Part shown: positions 24,808-32,707 of the stretch, in pieces
How positions within the stretch are numbered: position 1 is the stretch's first letter
How the letters are laid out: each line of letters opens with the position of its first letter
Origin: Oscillospiraceae bacterium
GTDB lineage: Bacteria; Bacillota; Clostridia; Oscillospirales; CAG-272
Reading direction: 5' to 3'
DNA length: 34,775 nt
Assembly: GCA_015064015.1 (NCBI GenBank)
Contig: SVTB01000005.1
Span: 1-34,775 of the forward strand
Notes under the pieces: generated by a model
The model's database searches: none
What the model saw: only the letters and a program-made list of their open reading frames with translations
Told to the model about the DNA's origin: nothing
Translations under genes and position numbers: made by a program

Positions 24808-25254
24808 ATGTATCGAGCTCCACATCAATGTCCCATCTGCGGCGAAAAACTGACCATCACAGAAATTACCTGTGACGCTTGCGGTACCCGTATGCAAGGG
24901 AAATTCGACGGCTGTCGCTTTTGCGCACTTTCTCCCGAAGAAGCGGGATTTCTTTTGACTTTTATCCGCAATCGCGGAAGCATCAAGGACGTAGAGCGGG
25001 AGTTGGGTGTTTCTTATCCTACGGTCCGCGCCGCTTTGGACAATCTCATCGCTGCATTGGATAGAGATGAGGGAGCTGATATGCTTGACCGTCGTAACGT
25101 TGCCGAGGAAAATGTAGAACAGACACCAGAAGTATTGCCCCGTGAAGCGAAAATCCCCGATGTCAAGGGGAAGGCGCGCAGAAAGATCCTTGATCGTTTG
25201 GCGCGTCATGAGATCACTGCCGAGGAAGCAGCGGCACAACTGAAAAAATTGTAA
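24808..25254 (+). CDS. DUF2089-family zinc-ribbon/HTH regulator
   Basis: A 148-residue cytoplasmic protein. The N-terminal zinc ribbon has C8, C11, C22 and C25, with a further pair C36/C39. A helix-turn-helix-like segment at about 50-85 (GSIKDVERELGVSYPTVRAALDNLI) is typical of DUF2089, a family annotated as a predicted DNA-binding protein. The linker is acidic. The last 28 residues (KARRKILDRLARHEITAEEAAAQLKKL) are SHOCT-like and resemble the head of the third protein in this operon. It is 19 bp before the LiaF-like gene. The two palindromes at its promoter suggest autoregulation, which is inference. Confidence 0.87.
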   Translation: MYRAPHQCPICGEKLTITEITCDACGTRMQGKFDGCRFCALSPEEAGFLLTFIRNRGSIKDVERELGVSYPTVRAALDNLIAALDRDEGADMLDRRNVAEENVEQTPEVLPREAKIPDVKGKARRKILDRLARHEITAEEAAAQLKKL

Positions 25255-25273
25255 GAGGAAAGGAAAACATATC

Positions 25274-26026
25274 ATGGCGAATATTCATATTTCCCGATAT
25301 AGTCCCTCCCGCACCCGCGGAAAACGCATTCGGAAAGGCGTAGCCCGCACGTTTTTGGGCCTCTTGGTTATGGCTGTGGGTGTTGGATATTTAGGCAATC
25401 ACCTGGACTTCTGCCCTTGGGAAAATTTCACTTTGTTTTTTCCGGGATGGGGGTCGCTGTTTTTGATCATTCCCGCCATTTACTTTTTTATATGCCGTCC
25501 CACCTCGCTGTTTTGGCCCATCATTGGCCTGACGGGGGTACTGGTTCTTCTTGCCAATCAAGACGGCTATGGATTTGGCAAAGCTGCTGCCATCGTTCTG
25601 GCGATTGCTGTGATTTTTGTAGGCCTGCGCATCCTGCTGTCCCCGTTGTTTCGCCGTATCAAGCGTAAGAAAAAGGAGCGCTTTGCATCATTTGCAAACC
25701 AAACCGACACAAATTATTCCGTCCGCTTCGGCGAGCGTACCGTGGCACTGAGCGGGCAGAGCTTCAGAAGTGCCACACTGGACTGCTCCTTCGGCGAGCT
25801 AAATTTAGACCTTCGCGGTGCGCTTATGGAAGATCCTGCTGTGATTGACGCTCGTTGTTCCTTTGGAGAGATCCATATATCCTTGCCTGCGGATGTGAAG
25901 GTAGAGTTACATCCTTCGGCTGTATTGGGAGACGTGTCCAATATGTATGCAGACACTGCGGATTCTTCGGCTCCCACCCTATATATCAACGCTGAATGCT
26001 CCTTTGGGGAGATCGTGGTACGATGA
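25274..26026 (+). CDS. LiaF-like four-TM membrane protein with C-terminal beta domain
   Basis: A 250-residue protein. It has a basic N-terminus (RTRGKRIRKG), four hydrophobic segments (about 26-42, 58-74, 78-93, 103-122), a basic stop-transfer (RRIKRKKKER) and a cytoplasmic beta-rich domain (about 145-250). This layout matches LiaF/YvqF proteins, which restrain cell-envelope stress two-component systems in Bacillus-type bacteria. The C-terminal domain has three copies of CSFGE (near 178, 202 and 243), which I have not seen described. No LiaS/LiaR kinase-regulator pair is present in the window. The start at 25274 follows GAAAGGA. Its stop overlaps a possible upstream start (26023) of the next gene. 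Confidence 0.78.
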   Translation: MANIHISRYSPSRTRGKRIRKGVARTFLGLLVMAVGVGYLGNHLDFCPWENFTLFFPGWGSLFLIIPAIYFFICRPTSLFWPIIGLTGVLVLLANQDGYGFGKAAAIVLAIAVIFVGLRILLSPLFRRIKRKKKERFASFANQTDTNYSVRFGERTVALSGQSFRSATLDCSFGELNLDLRGALMEDPAVIDARCSFGEIHISLPADVKVELHPSAVLGDVSNMYADTADSSAPTLYINAECSFGEIVVR

Positions 26027-26064
26027 GTGTCGGATCATTGCATGACAAGGAAAGGAAAAAAGAT

Positions 26065-27519
26065 ATGAACGAACGACTGGACATTCTTCAAATGTTGGCG
26101 GAAGGAAAAATTACCCCTGCCCAAGCCGAGCTTCTGTTGGACGCTTCTGACCGCACCCGTTCAGACGAAGAAGGAAGTGATATTTCGAGTTCTCATGACC
26201 TGTTGGCCGCATGCCAAGCGCTGCGGGACGAGTGCGAGGCGATCCGCACACAATGCGAGTCCTTTGCACGTCAGGCGGAGGACTATGCTTCTCAAGCGGA
26301 AGAATATATGAATGAAGCCGAGGACTTTGCCTGTCAGGCCGAGGATTGCGCCGAAAGTGGTTTTTCAAATGACGAAATTCCCAATGTCGAGAAGATCCAA
26401 GCGGCGCTGGAGAAAGCCAATGCTATCATGGAAAGCTTGGGGATTCAAGGGATCAACCTCAAAGAGATTTTCGGTAAGAACTACGGTTCCGCATTCTCTA
26501 AAGCGGGGAATCGTTCAAGTGATGAAACGGAAGGGCTGCGCTTTTACAGTACTGATGAGACGGCTCGGGAGGCGTGGTTTGAGCGACGCAGAAACGATAG
26601 AAAACGTCGCGAGAGTGACAGAAAACGCCGCGAGCAGGATCGAACCCGCCGTGAGGGCGACAGAGCTCGCCGTATCGAAAATTATCTTAGAGATCAAAGA
26701 TTTATTCAAAATGCTAATCTTCCTGCCGAAGGGGATATGGTCCGAGAGGTGGTCGGCACGATATACGAAAACAGTTCCTTCGACGGCCATATCATATCTC
26801 CGGGTATGTACGGAGATCTTCGAGGCATTGTAACCGGAGATATCATTTTAGGCTCCTTGTCGCGGGGCTTCGGAAATCGGGTTGCCAACTGGAACGGCTC
26901 TCTCTTGGGAACAGTAGAGGGGGACGTATCTGCCAATCTGCTTGGTGACATGAAGGGCTCCGTGCGCGGAGACTATACGGGGGTGATTGACGCAGATATG
27001 ATGGGACTGATCGAGGGCGACCTGAATGGCAACGTGTGGGGAGACCTGTACGGTGAGGTGCAGGGTGATATGCGCGGTGATATTGACGGTCATCTTTGCG
27101 GTCACATCGCGGGAGATTACCATGGCTTTGTGGGCGGAAATTTGGCAGGGCTTGTGGAAGGAGACTTCGACGGTATGCTGGATGGACACCTTTTGGGAAT
27201 GGTGCAGGGAGATTTTCGGGGCACCATCTTAGGTGATCTTCACGGATTGATTCAGGGAGATGTGTTTGGTACGGTTGACGGAGACATTGCTGGCACGGTC
27301 AACGGCGATATTCACGGCGATGTCAACGGTGATATTGCCGAAGGTGCTGTGATCGCAGGTGATATCCTCGGCAACGTGGACGGCAATATTTACGGTACGG
27401 TCACAGGAGATATCCGCGGACAAGTCAACGGCAATGTATATGGCGCCGTGGGCGGGGATATCCTTGGCGAAGTAGCAGGAACGGTTTCCTTCGCGAATCA
27501 TGTGACAAATGAATCCTGA
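26065..27519 (+). CDS. SHOCT-like head, coiled heptads and GDxxGxVx octapeptide beta-solenoid protein
   Basis: A 484-residue protein with no signal peptide or membrane segment, so probably cytoplasmic. Residues 1-27 form a SHOCT-like helical head (LQMLAEGKITPAQAELLLDA). Residues 57-98 are acidic heptads of the AEDxAxQ kind with five cysteines (C50, C57, C64, C90, C95). Residues 174-206 are four to five Arg-rich heptads of form RRExDRx. Residues 278-471 hold about 24 tandem octapeptides with consensus GDxxGxVx, glycine every fourth residue, and one two-residue insertion at 422-431. This resembles bactofilin and other right-handed beta-helix repeats but with an 8-residue period. The start at 26065 has AAGGAAAGG upstream; ATG 26023, overlapping the previous stop, is the alternative. 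I do not recognise a named family for the whole protein. A self-assembling scaffold is my inference. Confidence 0.8.
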   Translation: MNERLDILQMLAEGKITPAQAELLLDASDRTRSDEEGSDISSSHDLLAACQALRDECEAIRTQCESFARQAEDYASQAEEYMNEAEDFACQAEDCAESGFSNDEIPNVEKIQAALEKANAIMESLGIQGINLKEIFGKNYGSAFSKAGNRSSDETEGLRFYSTDETAREAWFERRRNDRKRRESDRKRREQDRTRREGDRARRIENYLRDQRFIQNANLPAEGDMVREVVGTIYENSSFDGHIISPGMYGDLRGIVTGDIILGSLSRGFGNRVANWNGSLLGTVEGDVSANLLGDMKGSVRGDYTGVIDADMMGLIEGDLNGNVWGDLYGEVQGDMRGDIDGHLCGHIAGDYHGFVGGNLAGLVEGDFDGMLDGHLLGMVQGDFRGTILGDLHGLIQGDVFGTVDGDIAGTVNGDIHGDVNGDIAEGAVIAGDILGNVDGNIYGTVTGDIRGQVNGNVYGAVGGDILGEVAGTVSFANHVTNES

Positions 27520-27524
27520 ATATA

Positions 27525-27554
27525 CCCCGGCGGTCTGTCCGTCGGGGATTTTTT
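27525..27554 (+). terminator. Intrinsic terminator of the DUF2089 operon
   Basis: A CCCCGGCGG/CCGTCGGGG stem with one G-T wobble and a 5-nt loop is followed by ATTTTTT, 5 bp after the stop at 27519. Confidence 0.93.
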
Positions 27555-27595
27555 GCGTCAAACTGTATCCGTGGAATAATTTTCTCGTTTTCCTC

Positions 27596-27624
27596 TTGCA
27601 ATATATTGGATTTTATGATATACT
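27596..27624 (+). promoter_or_regulatory. Sigma-A type promoter for rimM-trmD
   Basis: TTGCAA (27596-27601), a 17-bp spacer and TATACT (27619-27624), 40 bp before the rimM start codon. Confidence 0.75.
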
Positions 27625-27664
27625 AATACTGAATAATTATCTATATATGAAACGGAGGCTCACC

Positions 27665-28207
27665 ATGCCTAAGCTTACCCCCTATCTGGAATGCGGAAAG
27701 ATCATCAATACCCACGGCTGCAAGGGCGGCATGAAGGTGGATCCTTGGATGGATACCCCTGAGGATTTCTGCGACCTTGATCGCGTTTTTGTAGGAGAGG
27801 GTGATCGCAAAACACAGCGTAAAATCATCCGTACCTCGGTCATGCAGGGAAGATTCATTTTGCTGCATCTGGAAGGAGTCGATGACATGGATGCCGCCGA
27901 CGCCATGAGAAATACGGTGCTGTACGCGGCCCGTGAGGACTTTTCCTTGGAGGACGGACAATACTTTCTTTCCGATGTGGTGGGAGTTCCCGTTTATGAT
28001 GCACGCGAGGGCAGGGAAGGACAGTTGCTTGGCACTGTTGCTGAGATCAATCCGGGCGTAGCTTCCGCTCTCTATGTGGTGAATACCCCCAAGGGTCAGG
28101 TTATGGTGCCTGCCGTCCCCGCTTTTATTGCAGAAGTTGTTCCCGGAGAGTTGGTGCGCATGACTCCCATCGACGGGATGTTTGACGAAGCAGACGAGGT
28201 AAGATGA
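27665..28207 (+). CDS. rimM: 16S rRNA processing protein RimM
   Basis: A 180-residue cytoplasmic ribosome maturation factor that binds S19 and helps assemble the 30S head. The N-terminal beta-barrel begins ECGKIINTHGCKGGMKV, matching the RimM GxIxxxHGxxGxxKV pattern. The PRC-barrel domain starts near residue 92 (DGQYFLSDVVGVPVYD) and ends with the typical VMVPAVPAFI strand. The ORF is open further upstream to 27509, but the start at 27665 has GGAGG 6 nt before it and fits the family. It is followed after 3 bp by trmD. Confidence 0.95.
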   Translation: MPKLTPYLECGKIINTHGCKGGMKVDPWMDTPEDFCDLDRVFVGEGDRKTQRKIIRTSVMQGRFILLHLEGVDDMDAADAMRNTVLYAAREDFSLEDGQYFLSDVVGVPVYDAREGREGQLLGTVAEINPGVASALYVVNTPKGQVMVPAVPAFIAEVVPGELVRMTPIDGMFDEADEVR

Positions 28208-28210
28208 CCC

Positions 28211-28939
28211 ATGAGATTTGATATCATGACCCTTTTCCCGGATCTCGTAACCCACGTTTTGGGGGAGAGCATCATTGGCCGTGCCCAAAAGAGCGGTGCT
28301 TGTGAGATTCACGCCCATAATATCCGTGACTATTCCGAGGACAAGAACCGTCGAGTGGATGATACCCCCTACGGCGGCGGCATGGGAATGCTCATGGCCG
28401 CGCCTCCCATTTATAATTGCTACCGCGGCGTGCTGGAAAAACAACTGGCTGACGGCTTTGACGGTCGCCGTCACGTGATTTTCATGTCTCCTACGGGCAA
28501 GGTACTGACCCAAAAAAGAGCGGAGGAGCTGGCGGCAAGCTACGATAATCTGATCATTCTCTGCGGACATTACGAGGGCGTTGACCGTCGTATTGTAGAA
28601 GAGATCGTGGATGAGGAGCTCTCTATCGGCGACTACGTGCTGACGGGCGGAGAGATCCCCGCTTGCATTCTGGTGGATTGCGTGGCGAGACTGACTGATG
28701 GCGTGTTGTCCGCCCCCGAATGCTATGAAAACGAAAGCATATCCTCCGGGCTTTTGGAGTATCCTCAATATACCCGTCCCTTAGATTATCACGGCATGAA
28801 GGTGCCGTCAATCCTTACCTCAGGAGATCACAAAAAGATCAGCGAATGGCGGCATGAGGCGGCTCTGGAGTTGACCCGCCGCAACCGTCCCGATCTGTTG
28901 CCCGAGGTGCCTGAGGAACCCAATTCTTCAAAAAGATAG
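28211..28939 (+). CDS. trmD: tRNA (guanine-N1-)-methyltransferase TrmD
   Basis: SPOUT-class methyltransferase of 242 residues that makes m1G37 in tRNAs to prevent frameshifting. Family landmarks are the N-terminal MRFDIMTLFPDL, DDTPYGGGMGMLM (about 52-64), LCGHYEGVDRRI near 117-128 and SIGDYVLTGGEIPA near 138-151, which form the trefoil knot that binds SAM. The C-terminal helical domain is complete. The start lies 3 bp after the rimM stop, with a GAGGT Shine-Dalgarno inside rimM. The usual downstream rplS is missing; a polysaccharide polymerase gene follows 51 bp later. Confidence 0.96.
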   Translation: MRFDIMTLFPDLVTHVLGESIIGRAQKSGACEIHAHNIRDYSEDKNRRVDDTPYGGGMGMLMAAPPIYNCYRGVLEKQLADGFDGRRHVIFMSPTGKVLTQKRAEELAASYDNLIILCGHYEGVDRRIVEEIVDEELSIGDYVLTGGEIPACILVDCVARLTDGVLSAPECYENESISSGLLEYPQYTRPLDYHGMKVPSILTSGDHKKISEWRHEAALELTRRNRPDLLPEVPEEPNSSKR

Positions 28940-28990
28940 TTTGTATATCTATATCAGCAAGGATCAATCATCTTGCGGAAAGGAGTGTCC

Positions 28991-30973
28991 GTGAATCATA
29001 TTAAAAACAAAACGGAAGGGAAGAAGCGTCCGTCTGTGATTTGGAAGGCATTGGTGTGTTTTTCTCACAGTCTATACCATGTCGTTGGAGACAGTATTCT
29101 CGGGCGGAGCTTTACAGCTTACAGGCGTGCAGATGCCAAGCTGCATCATGAGCGCCGCCGCGCCTTACGTGACGATTGCCGTCCCATGTCACCCCGACGC
29201 GCTGCTGTGTTGGAAGCCGTACGTGGGAGCGGACTTTTCAAGTTTTTTGCTACAATATCTTCCGCGGCAGCCCATGGCCCTGCTCGCTTTTATGGACAGT
29301 TTATCCTATTTTACAGTGCCCTTGGCGCCCTGATTCACGCGATCGAGGCCTATATCCGCGTAGAGGAAAAAATCAATATTCCGCTACTGATTATATATCT
29401 GTCCATGGCGCTTATGTCTCTGCCCCTGCTCTTTACCAAGCGATCGGCTGTCGAGCTTTTGATTCAAGGCCGGTTGACCCGTTGGTTTTTCGTGGGGCTT
29501 TTGGGATTGCCCGAAGATCAGCTGGCTCACGCCGCTGAATCACGAAGACATACGGGGCTGCAAAAAATAACGCCGTATGTAGCGTTCCTCTTAGCGGTGC
29601 TTGCCGCTGTCCTCACTCTGTGGATCCCCCCTCTCATAGTCCCTGCGGCCTTTCTCCTGCTGGGATTGACGGGTATGATCATGGCATTCCCCGAAACAGG
29701 AATTTTGCTGTCGGTGATGACGCTTCCTTTGACCCTATGGAGCAACGTAGCCTTTGGCGCGATGGCATTTTTGATTCTTGTCACTTGGATAGGATACGGC
29801 ATCAAGCTGTTGCTCATGCGCCGTGCCATTTACTTCAACCTGTTGGATGTAGCGGTTCTGATTTTTGGTGGAGCCTTCTGTCTCGCCGGATTCACAGGTG
29901 CCTATGTGACTTTGGAATCGGTACTGCGAGGACTTCTCGGCTTTTTGATTATTTCCTTGTATTTCCTGATCACCAATTTGATGACCACGCGTCAACAACA
30001 AAGGCGTTGCCTGGTGGGCCCTCTTGTGACGTTGGGGATTTTGATTGTAATGACCTTGATCGCCGCGATTCCTTCCCATGAGCCGAATTGGCTGGAGGGT
30101 TCACGGGCGGGCGATGCCATCATTGAGGCGTTCTTAGCCGTGCAAACGGTATGTCGCGAGCATCTTCGCCCTCAGGATATTTGCATTCTTTTGGCGGCTA
30201 TCCCCTTTATTGCCGGATTACTGGCTCGCCAAAAGCGCCTGCGGTACAAGATAGCGCTGTTGCTCCTTCTTTTGACTTGCGGAGCCTGCCTATGGTTTTG
30301 GGGTTCTCTCAGCGGTTTGATTGTGGCTCTCTTGAGCCTGTTGCTCTTCTTCTTACTGTTCAGCCATCGCAATTTTGCGGCGTTGCTTTTATCACTGCCT
30401 GCTTTGGCTTGCGGTGGCGTATGGCTTTATGCTACCTTTGAGGATACCATTCAGCGAGGACTTGTACGCATTTTCGAGGGTGTACACCGTCGCGGTCCTA
30501 TTTGGCAGGGCACGTGGCAAGCCGTGTGCGATCATCCCTACGGGATTGGCCTTGGCTCTCATGCCGTTACCTCGGTGCTTCCTTCTTATGTGGAGAGTGG
30601 AGCCACGGCCGTAACTGAGACTTCGGGGTTATACATGACGCTTCTTTTGAAAATGGGTATTCCCGGGCTTGTCATTCTCCTGTTCGTGATATTCCTGTTC
30701 CTGCAAAAGACTTTCACCAGCCTTGGGGTAAGTGAACGACGTGAAGATTCTCTGATGGTATTGAGCGGCACGGTATCGCTTCTGGCCTTGTTGGGATTTG
30801 GTATTTTGTCGGACGCACCCGCAGCTATGTCCACCATGCTTTTGGCCTGTATCATTTTGGGTATCTGCAGCGCCAAGGAAAACACGGTTTTAGAAGCGTG
30901 GGATACAACCACGGTGAGTATGGCGTGCTCTGAAAATCGCGTGGATATGATGATGCACCATCCCGGTGTATAA
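28991..30973 (+). CDS. O-antigen ligase/Wzy-like polysaccharide polymerase
   Basis: A 660-residue polytopic membrane protein. A basic cytoplasmic N-terminal region (about 1-100) contains a hydrophilic RRADAKLHHERRR stretch, followed by about 12 hydrophobic segments. The large periplasmic-type loop, with RRGPIWQGTWQAVCDHPYGIGLGSHAV at about 495-521, matches the Wzy_C/O-antigen ligase region, in which an Arg and the HPxxGxG motif are characteristic. In Gram-positives such proteins polymerise or attach cell-surface polysaccharide. I chose GTG 28991 because AAAGGAG lies 5 nt upstream. It stands alone, with no glycosyltransferase beside it, which is odd for this family. It may be co-transcribed with trmD. 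Confidence 0.8.
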   Translation: MNHIKNKTEGKKRPSVIWKALVCFSHSLYHVVGDSILGRSFTAYRRADAKLHHERRRALRDDCRPMSPRRAAVLEAVRGSGLFKFFATISSAAAHGPARFYGQFILFYSALGALIHAIEAYIRVEEKINIPLLIIYLSMALMSLPLLFTKRSAVELLIQGRLTRWFFVGLLGLPEDQLAHAAESRRHTGLQKITPYVAFLLAVLAAVLTLWIPPLIVPAAFLLLGLTGMIMAFPETGILLSVMTLPLTLWSNVAFGAMAFLILVTWIGYGIKLLLMRRAIYFNLLDVAVLIFGGAFCLAGFTGAYVTLESVLRGLLGFLIISLYFLITNLMTTRQQQRRCLVGPLVTLGILIVMTLIAAIPSHEPNWLEGSRAGDAIIEAFLAVQTVCREHLRPQDICILLAAIPFIAGLLARQKRLRYKIALLLLLLTCGACLWFWGSLSGLIVALLSLLLFFLLFSHRNFAALLLSLPALACGGVWLYATFEDTIQRGLVRIFEGVHRRGPIWQGTWQAVCDHPYGIGLGSHAVTSVLPSYVESGATAVTETSGLYMTLLLKMGIPGLVILLFVIFLFLQKTFTSLGVSERREDSLMVLSGTVSLLALLGFGILSDAPAAMSTMLLACIILGICSAKENTVLEAWDTTTVSMACSENRVDMMMHHPGV

Positions 30974-31019
30974 GCAAGACTTCGGTTATCGCAAAAATAT
31001 TTGAAATGAGGATAAAATC

Positions 31020-31628
31020 ATGGCAAATAAACGTGACGGCAAGGAAATTGCCGAAAACAAAGCCTCCAGCTTGCTGGGTGACGGGCTTTCTTCTCTGACT
31101 CGAAATGCCGGAGCTTACGGCAAGCGCGGGAAGGGACACAAGGAAACGGCTGTGGTGGGAAAGAAAAAATTCCCTTGGAAGAGCCTTATTGTAGACGTTA
31201 TTCTTTTGGTGATCTTGTGCGGTGTCGGTGTAGGCGCGTTTTGGGGATACCATACCGTAAAAAATATGTATATGCCGACTTGGCAGGAGAAAGAGATTGA
31301 ATTCTGCGTGGAAATTCCCGATGTGGAAAAGGGACGAGCCAACCAACTGCTTTCCGTGTTGGAAGGTAAAAAGCTTTGGCATTCGGGGCAGGCGGACGGT
31401 GATACTTTGGGTATTATCAGTGACGCCGGATATGACCCCGGTTCCGAAGATAACGTGATCAACTTAATTTTGACAGTCAAAACAACGGCTGAATATCGAA
31501 AGGGAGAGGGATACTACATTAACTCTACCCGAATTTTGGCGGGGGAAACCACAGAACTTCGTACAGAAGGCTTTGTGGGTGAAGGCGTTGTGCTGTACGT
31601 TCGTGATTTGTCGGAGGCTTCATCATGA
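31020..31628 (+). CDS. Single-pass membrane protein of unknown function, partner 1
   Basis: A 202-residue bitopic protein. Residues 1-54 are basic and cytoplasmic, residues 55-75 are the TM helix, and 76-202 form an extracytoplasmic, beta-rich domain. The build (basic head, one TM, small outer domain) is like DUF4330 proteins and like the next gene, but sequence similarity to either is weak by eye. The start has GAGG 8 nt upstream. The stop overlaps the next start by 4 bp (31625-31628, ATGA), so the two proteins are translationally coupled and may act together. Following the Wzy-like gene by 46 bp, they could be accessory to polysaccharide assembly, which is inference. Confidence 0.65.
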   Translation: MANKRDGKEIAENKASSLLGDGLSSLTRNAGAYGKRGKGHKETAVVGKKKFPWKSLIVDVILLVILCGVGVGAFWGYHTVKNMYMPTWQEKEIEFCVEIPDVEKGRANQLLSVLEGKKLWHSGQADGDTLGIISDAGYDPGSEDNVINLILTVKTTAEYRKGEGYYINSTRILAGETTELRTEGFVGEGVVLYVRDLSEASS

Positions 31629-32188
31629 GTTATACGAAAAACGAAATGGAACTGAATGAAAAAGCCGTCTCTGCCCGTGACAAGGGTGCCGAGAGCGAAA
31701 AGCAGGTCGGGAAGAAGCCCAAGCAACCCCGCAAAGGTTCTCGTTGGACGGCGGTGGACACCGTCATTCTTCTGATGGTGCTTTTGGCTGTAGCCGGGGT
31801 TGTGGCTCGCAGCTTTATGCAGACGCCCAAAGTGACTCCGCAGGATAACGCGACCTACTTCGTGGAATTTAATATCAAAGAGATCCATCAAAGTGCTTTG
31901 GAAGGACTTCAGGCAGGGGATGCGCTGTATTTGTACGAAACGAATGCCCTCGTCGGATACATCGGCAAGTATGAGAATGATAAAATTGCGATCAACGAAA
32001 CGGGAGCTGTCGAGGGTAAAAAGGGATACGTGACAGCCTGGGGCTGTATGTTCTGCCGCGACGCGAGCTACAAGGATGGAGCTCTGCTTGTGGAGGGAAC
32101 CGATACCTATCTTGTGCCGGGAAGTGTGATGCTTCTGCGCACAGACAAGGCGGTATTTGAGGTTGAAATTACAAAAATCCGAACATGA
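31625..32188 (+). CDS. DUF4330-like single-pass membrane protein, partner 2
   Basis: A 187-residue bitopic protein. It has a charged cytoplasmic N-terminus (1-38, rich in Lys/Pro/Gln), a TM helix at about 44-62 (VDTVILLMVLLAVAGVV), then an outer beta-barrel-like domain with AGDALYLYETNALVGYIGKYENDKI, reminiscent of DUF4330 or small outer domains found beside Wzy-type polymerases. A Cys pair (CMFC, about 140-143) may be a disulfide or metal site. It starts in an ATGA overlap with the previous gene. The function is unknown. Confidence 0.68.
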   Translation: MSYTKNEMELNEKAVSARDKGAESEKQVGKKPKQPRKGSRWTAVDTVILLMVLLAVAGVVARSFMQTPKVTPQDNATYFVEFNIKEIHQSALEGLQAGDALYLYETNALVGYIGKYENDKIAINETGAVEGKKGYVTAWGCMFCRDASYKDGALLVEGTDTYLVPGSVMLLRTDKAVFEVEITKIRT

Positions 32189-32268
32189 TATGGCGCGAGA
32201 CACGAATTCTTGTGAAAAGTGATAAAAATATCGCGCCGCAATATGTGAAAAATCCGTAACATTGACAC

Positions 32269-32297
32269 TTGATTTTATTTCGATTTTTTGGTATACT
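32269..32297 (+). promoter_or_regulatory. Sigma-A type promoter for ptsH
   Basis: TTGATT (32269-32274), a 17-bp spacer and TATACT (32292-32297), 45 bp before the ptsH start. A TTGACA at 32262-32267 would give a 24-bp spacer and is less likely. Upstream, GGCGCGA (32192-32198) and TCGCGCC (32231-32237) can pair and may weakly terminate the preceding operon. Confidence 0.65.
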
Positions 32298-32342
32298 ACT
32301 CCTGTACAATAGGTTGATTCTATCAAACACAGGAGATATACT

Positions 32343-32609
32343 ATGAAAAGTCGCGATGTTGTCATCACCAATGCCAGCGGTCTGCACGCAAGACCTGCTA
32401 CTTTCTTCATTCAGAAGGCCAATACCTACAAGAGCACCATTTGGGTTGAAAAGGAAGACCGTAAGGTGAATGCCAAGAGCCTTCTCGGTGTTCTGTCTTT
32501 GGGCATTGCCAAGGGCATGACCGTGACCTTGATTGCAGAAGGTCCCGACGAGAGCGATGCTCTCGCAGGCTTGACTGCCCTCATTGATTCCGGTTTTACC
32601 GAGGCGTAA
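32343..32609 (+). CDS. ptsH: Phosphocarrier protein HPr
   Basis: An 88-residue cytoplasmic carrier that passes phosphate from enzyme I to sugar EIIA domains. His15 lies in the canonical GLHARPA motif. Ser46 in NAKSLLGVLSLG is the site that HPr kinase phosphorylates in Gram-positives for CcpA-dependent catabolite control. Having both residues makes it HPr and not the His-less Crh. The start has AGGAG 7 nt upstream. It is monocistronic here: own promoter, hairpin terminator at 32708-32753, and no ptsI in the window. Confidence 0.96.
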   Translation: MKSRDVVITNASGLHARPATFFIQKANTYKSTIWVEKEDRKVNAKSLLGVLSLGIAKGMTVTLIAEGPDESDALAGLTALIDSGFTEA

Positions 32610-32707
32610 GCCGTCGAACGGTTTGTGCTCAAGAAACACGGTCAAACCAGGATTGTGAAGAATGGCCCTACCCTTGGGTGGGGTGATTGTTGATGCATAT
32701 ATGTCAT

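Noticed and set aside
26023-26064. Earlier ATG (26023) as the start of the octapeptide protein
   Set aside because: It overlaps the previous stop in an ATGA junction but has a weak ribosome site; the start at 26065 has a strong one and begins with the SHOCT-like head as in similar proteins. It remains possible.
32262-32297. TTGACA at 32262 as the ptsH -35 box
   Set aside because: The spacer to TATACT would be 24 bp; TTGATT at 32269 gives 17 bp.
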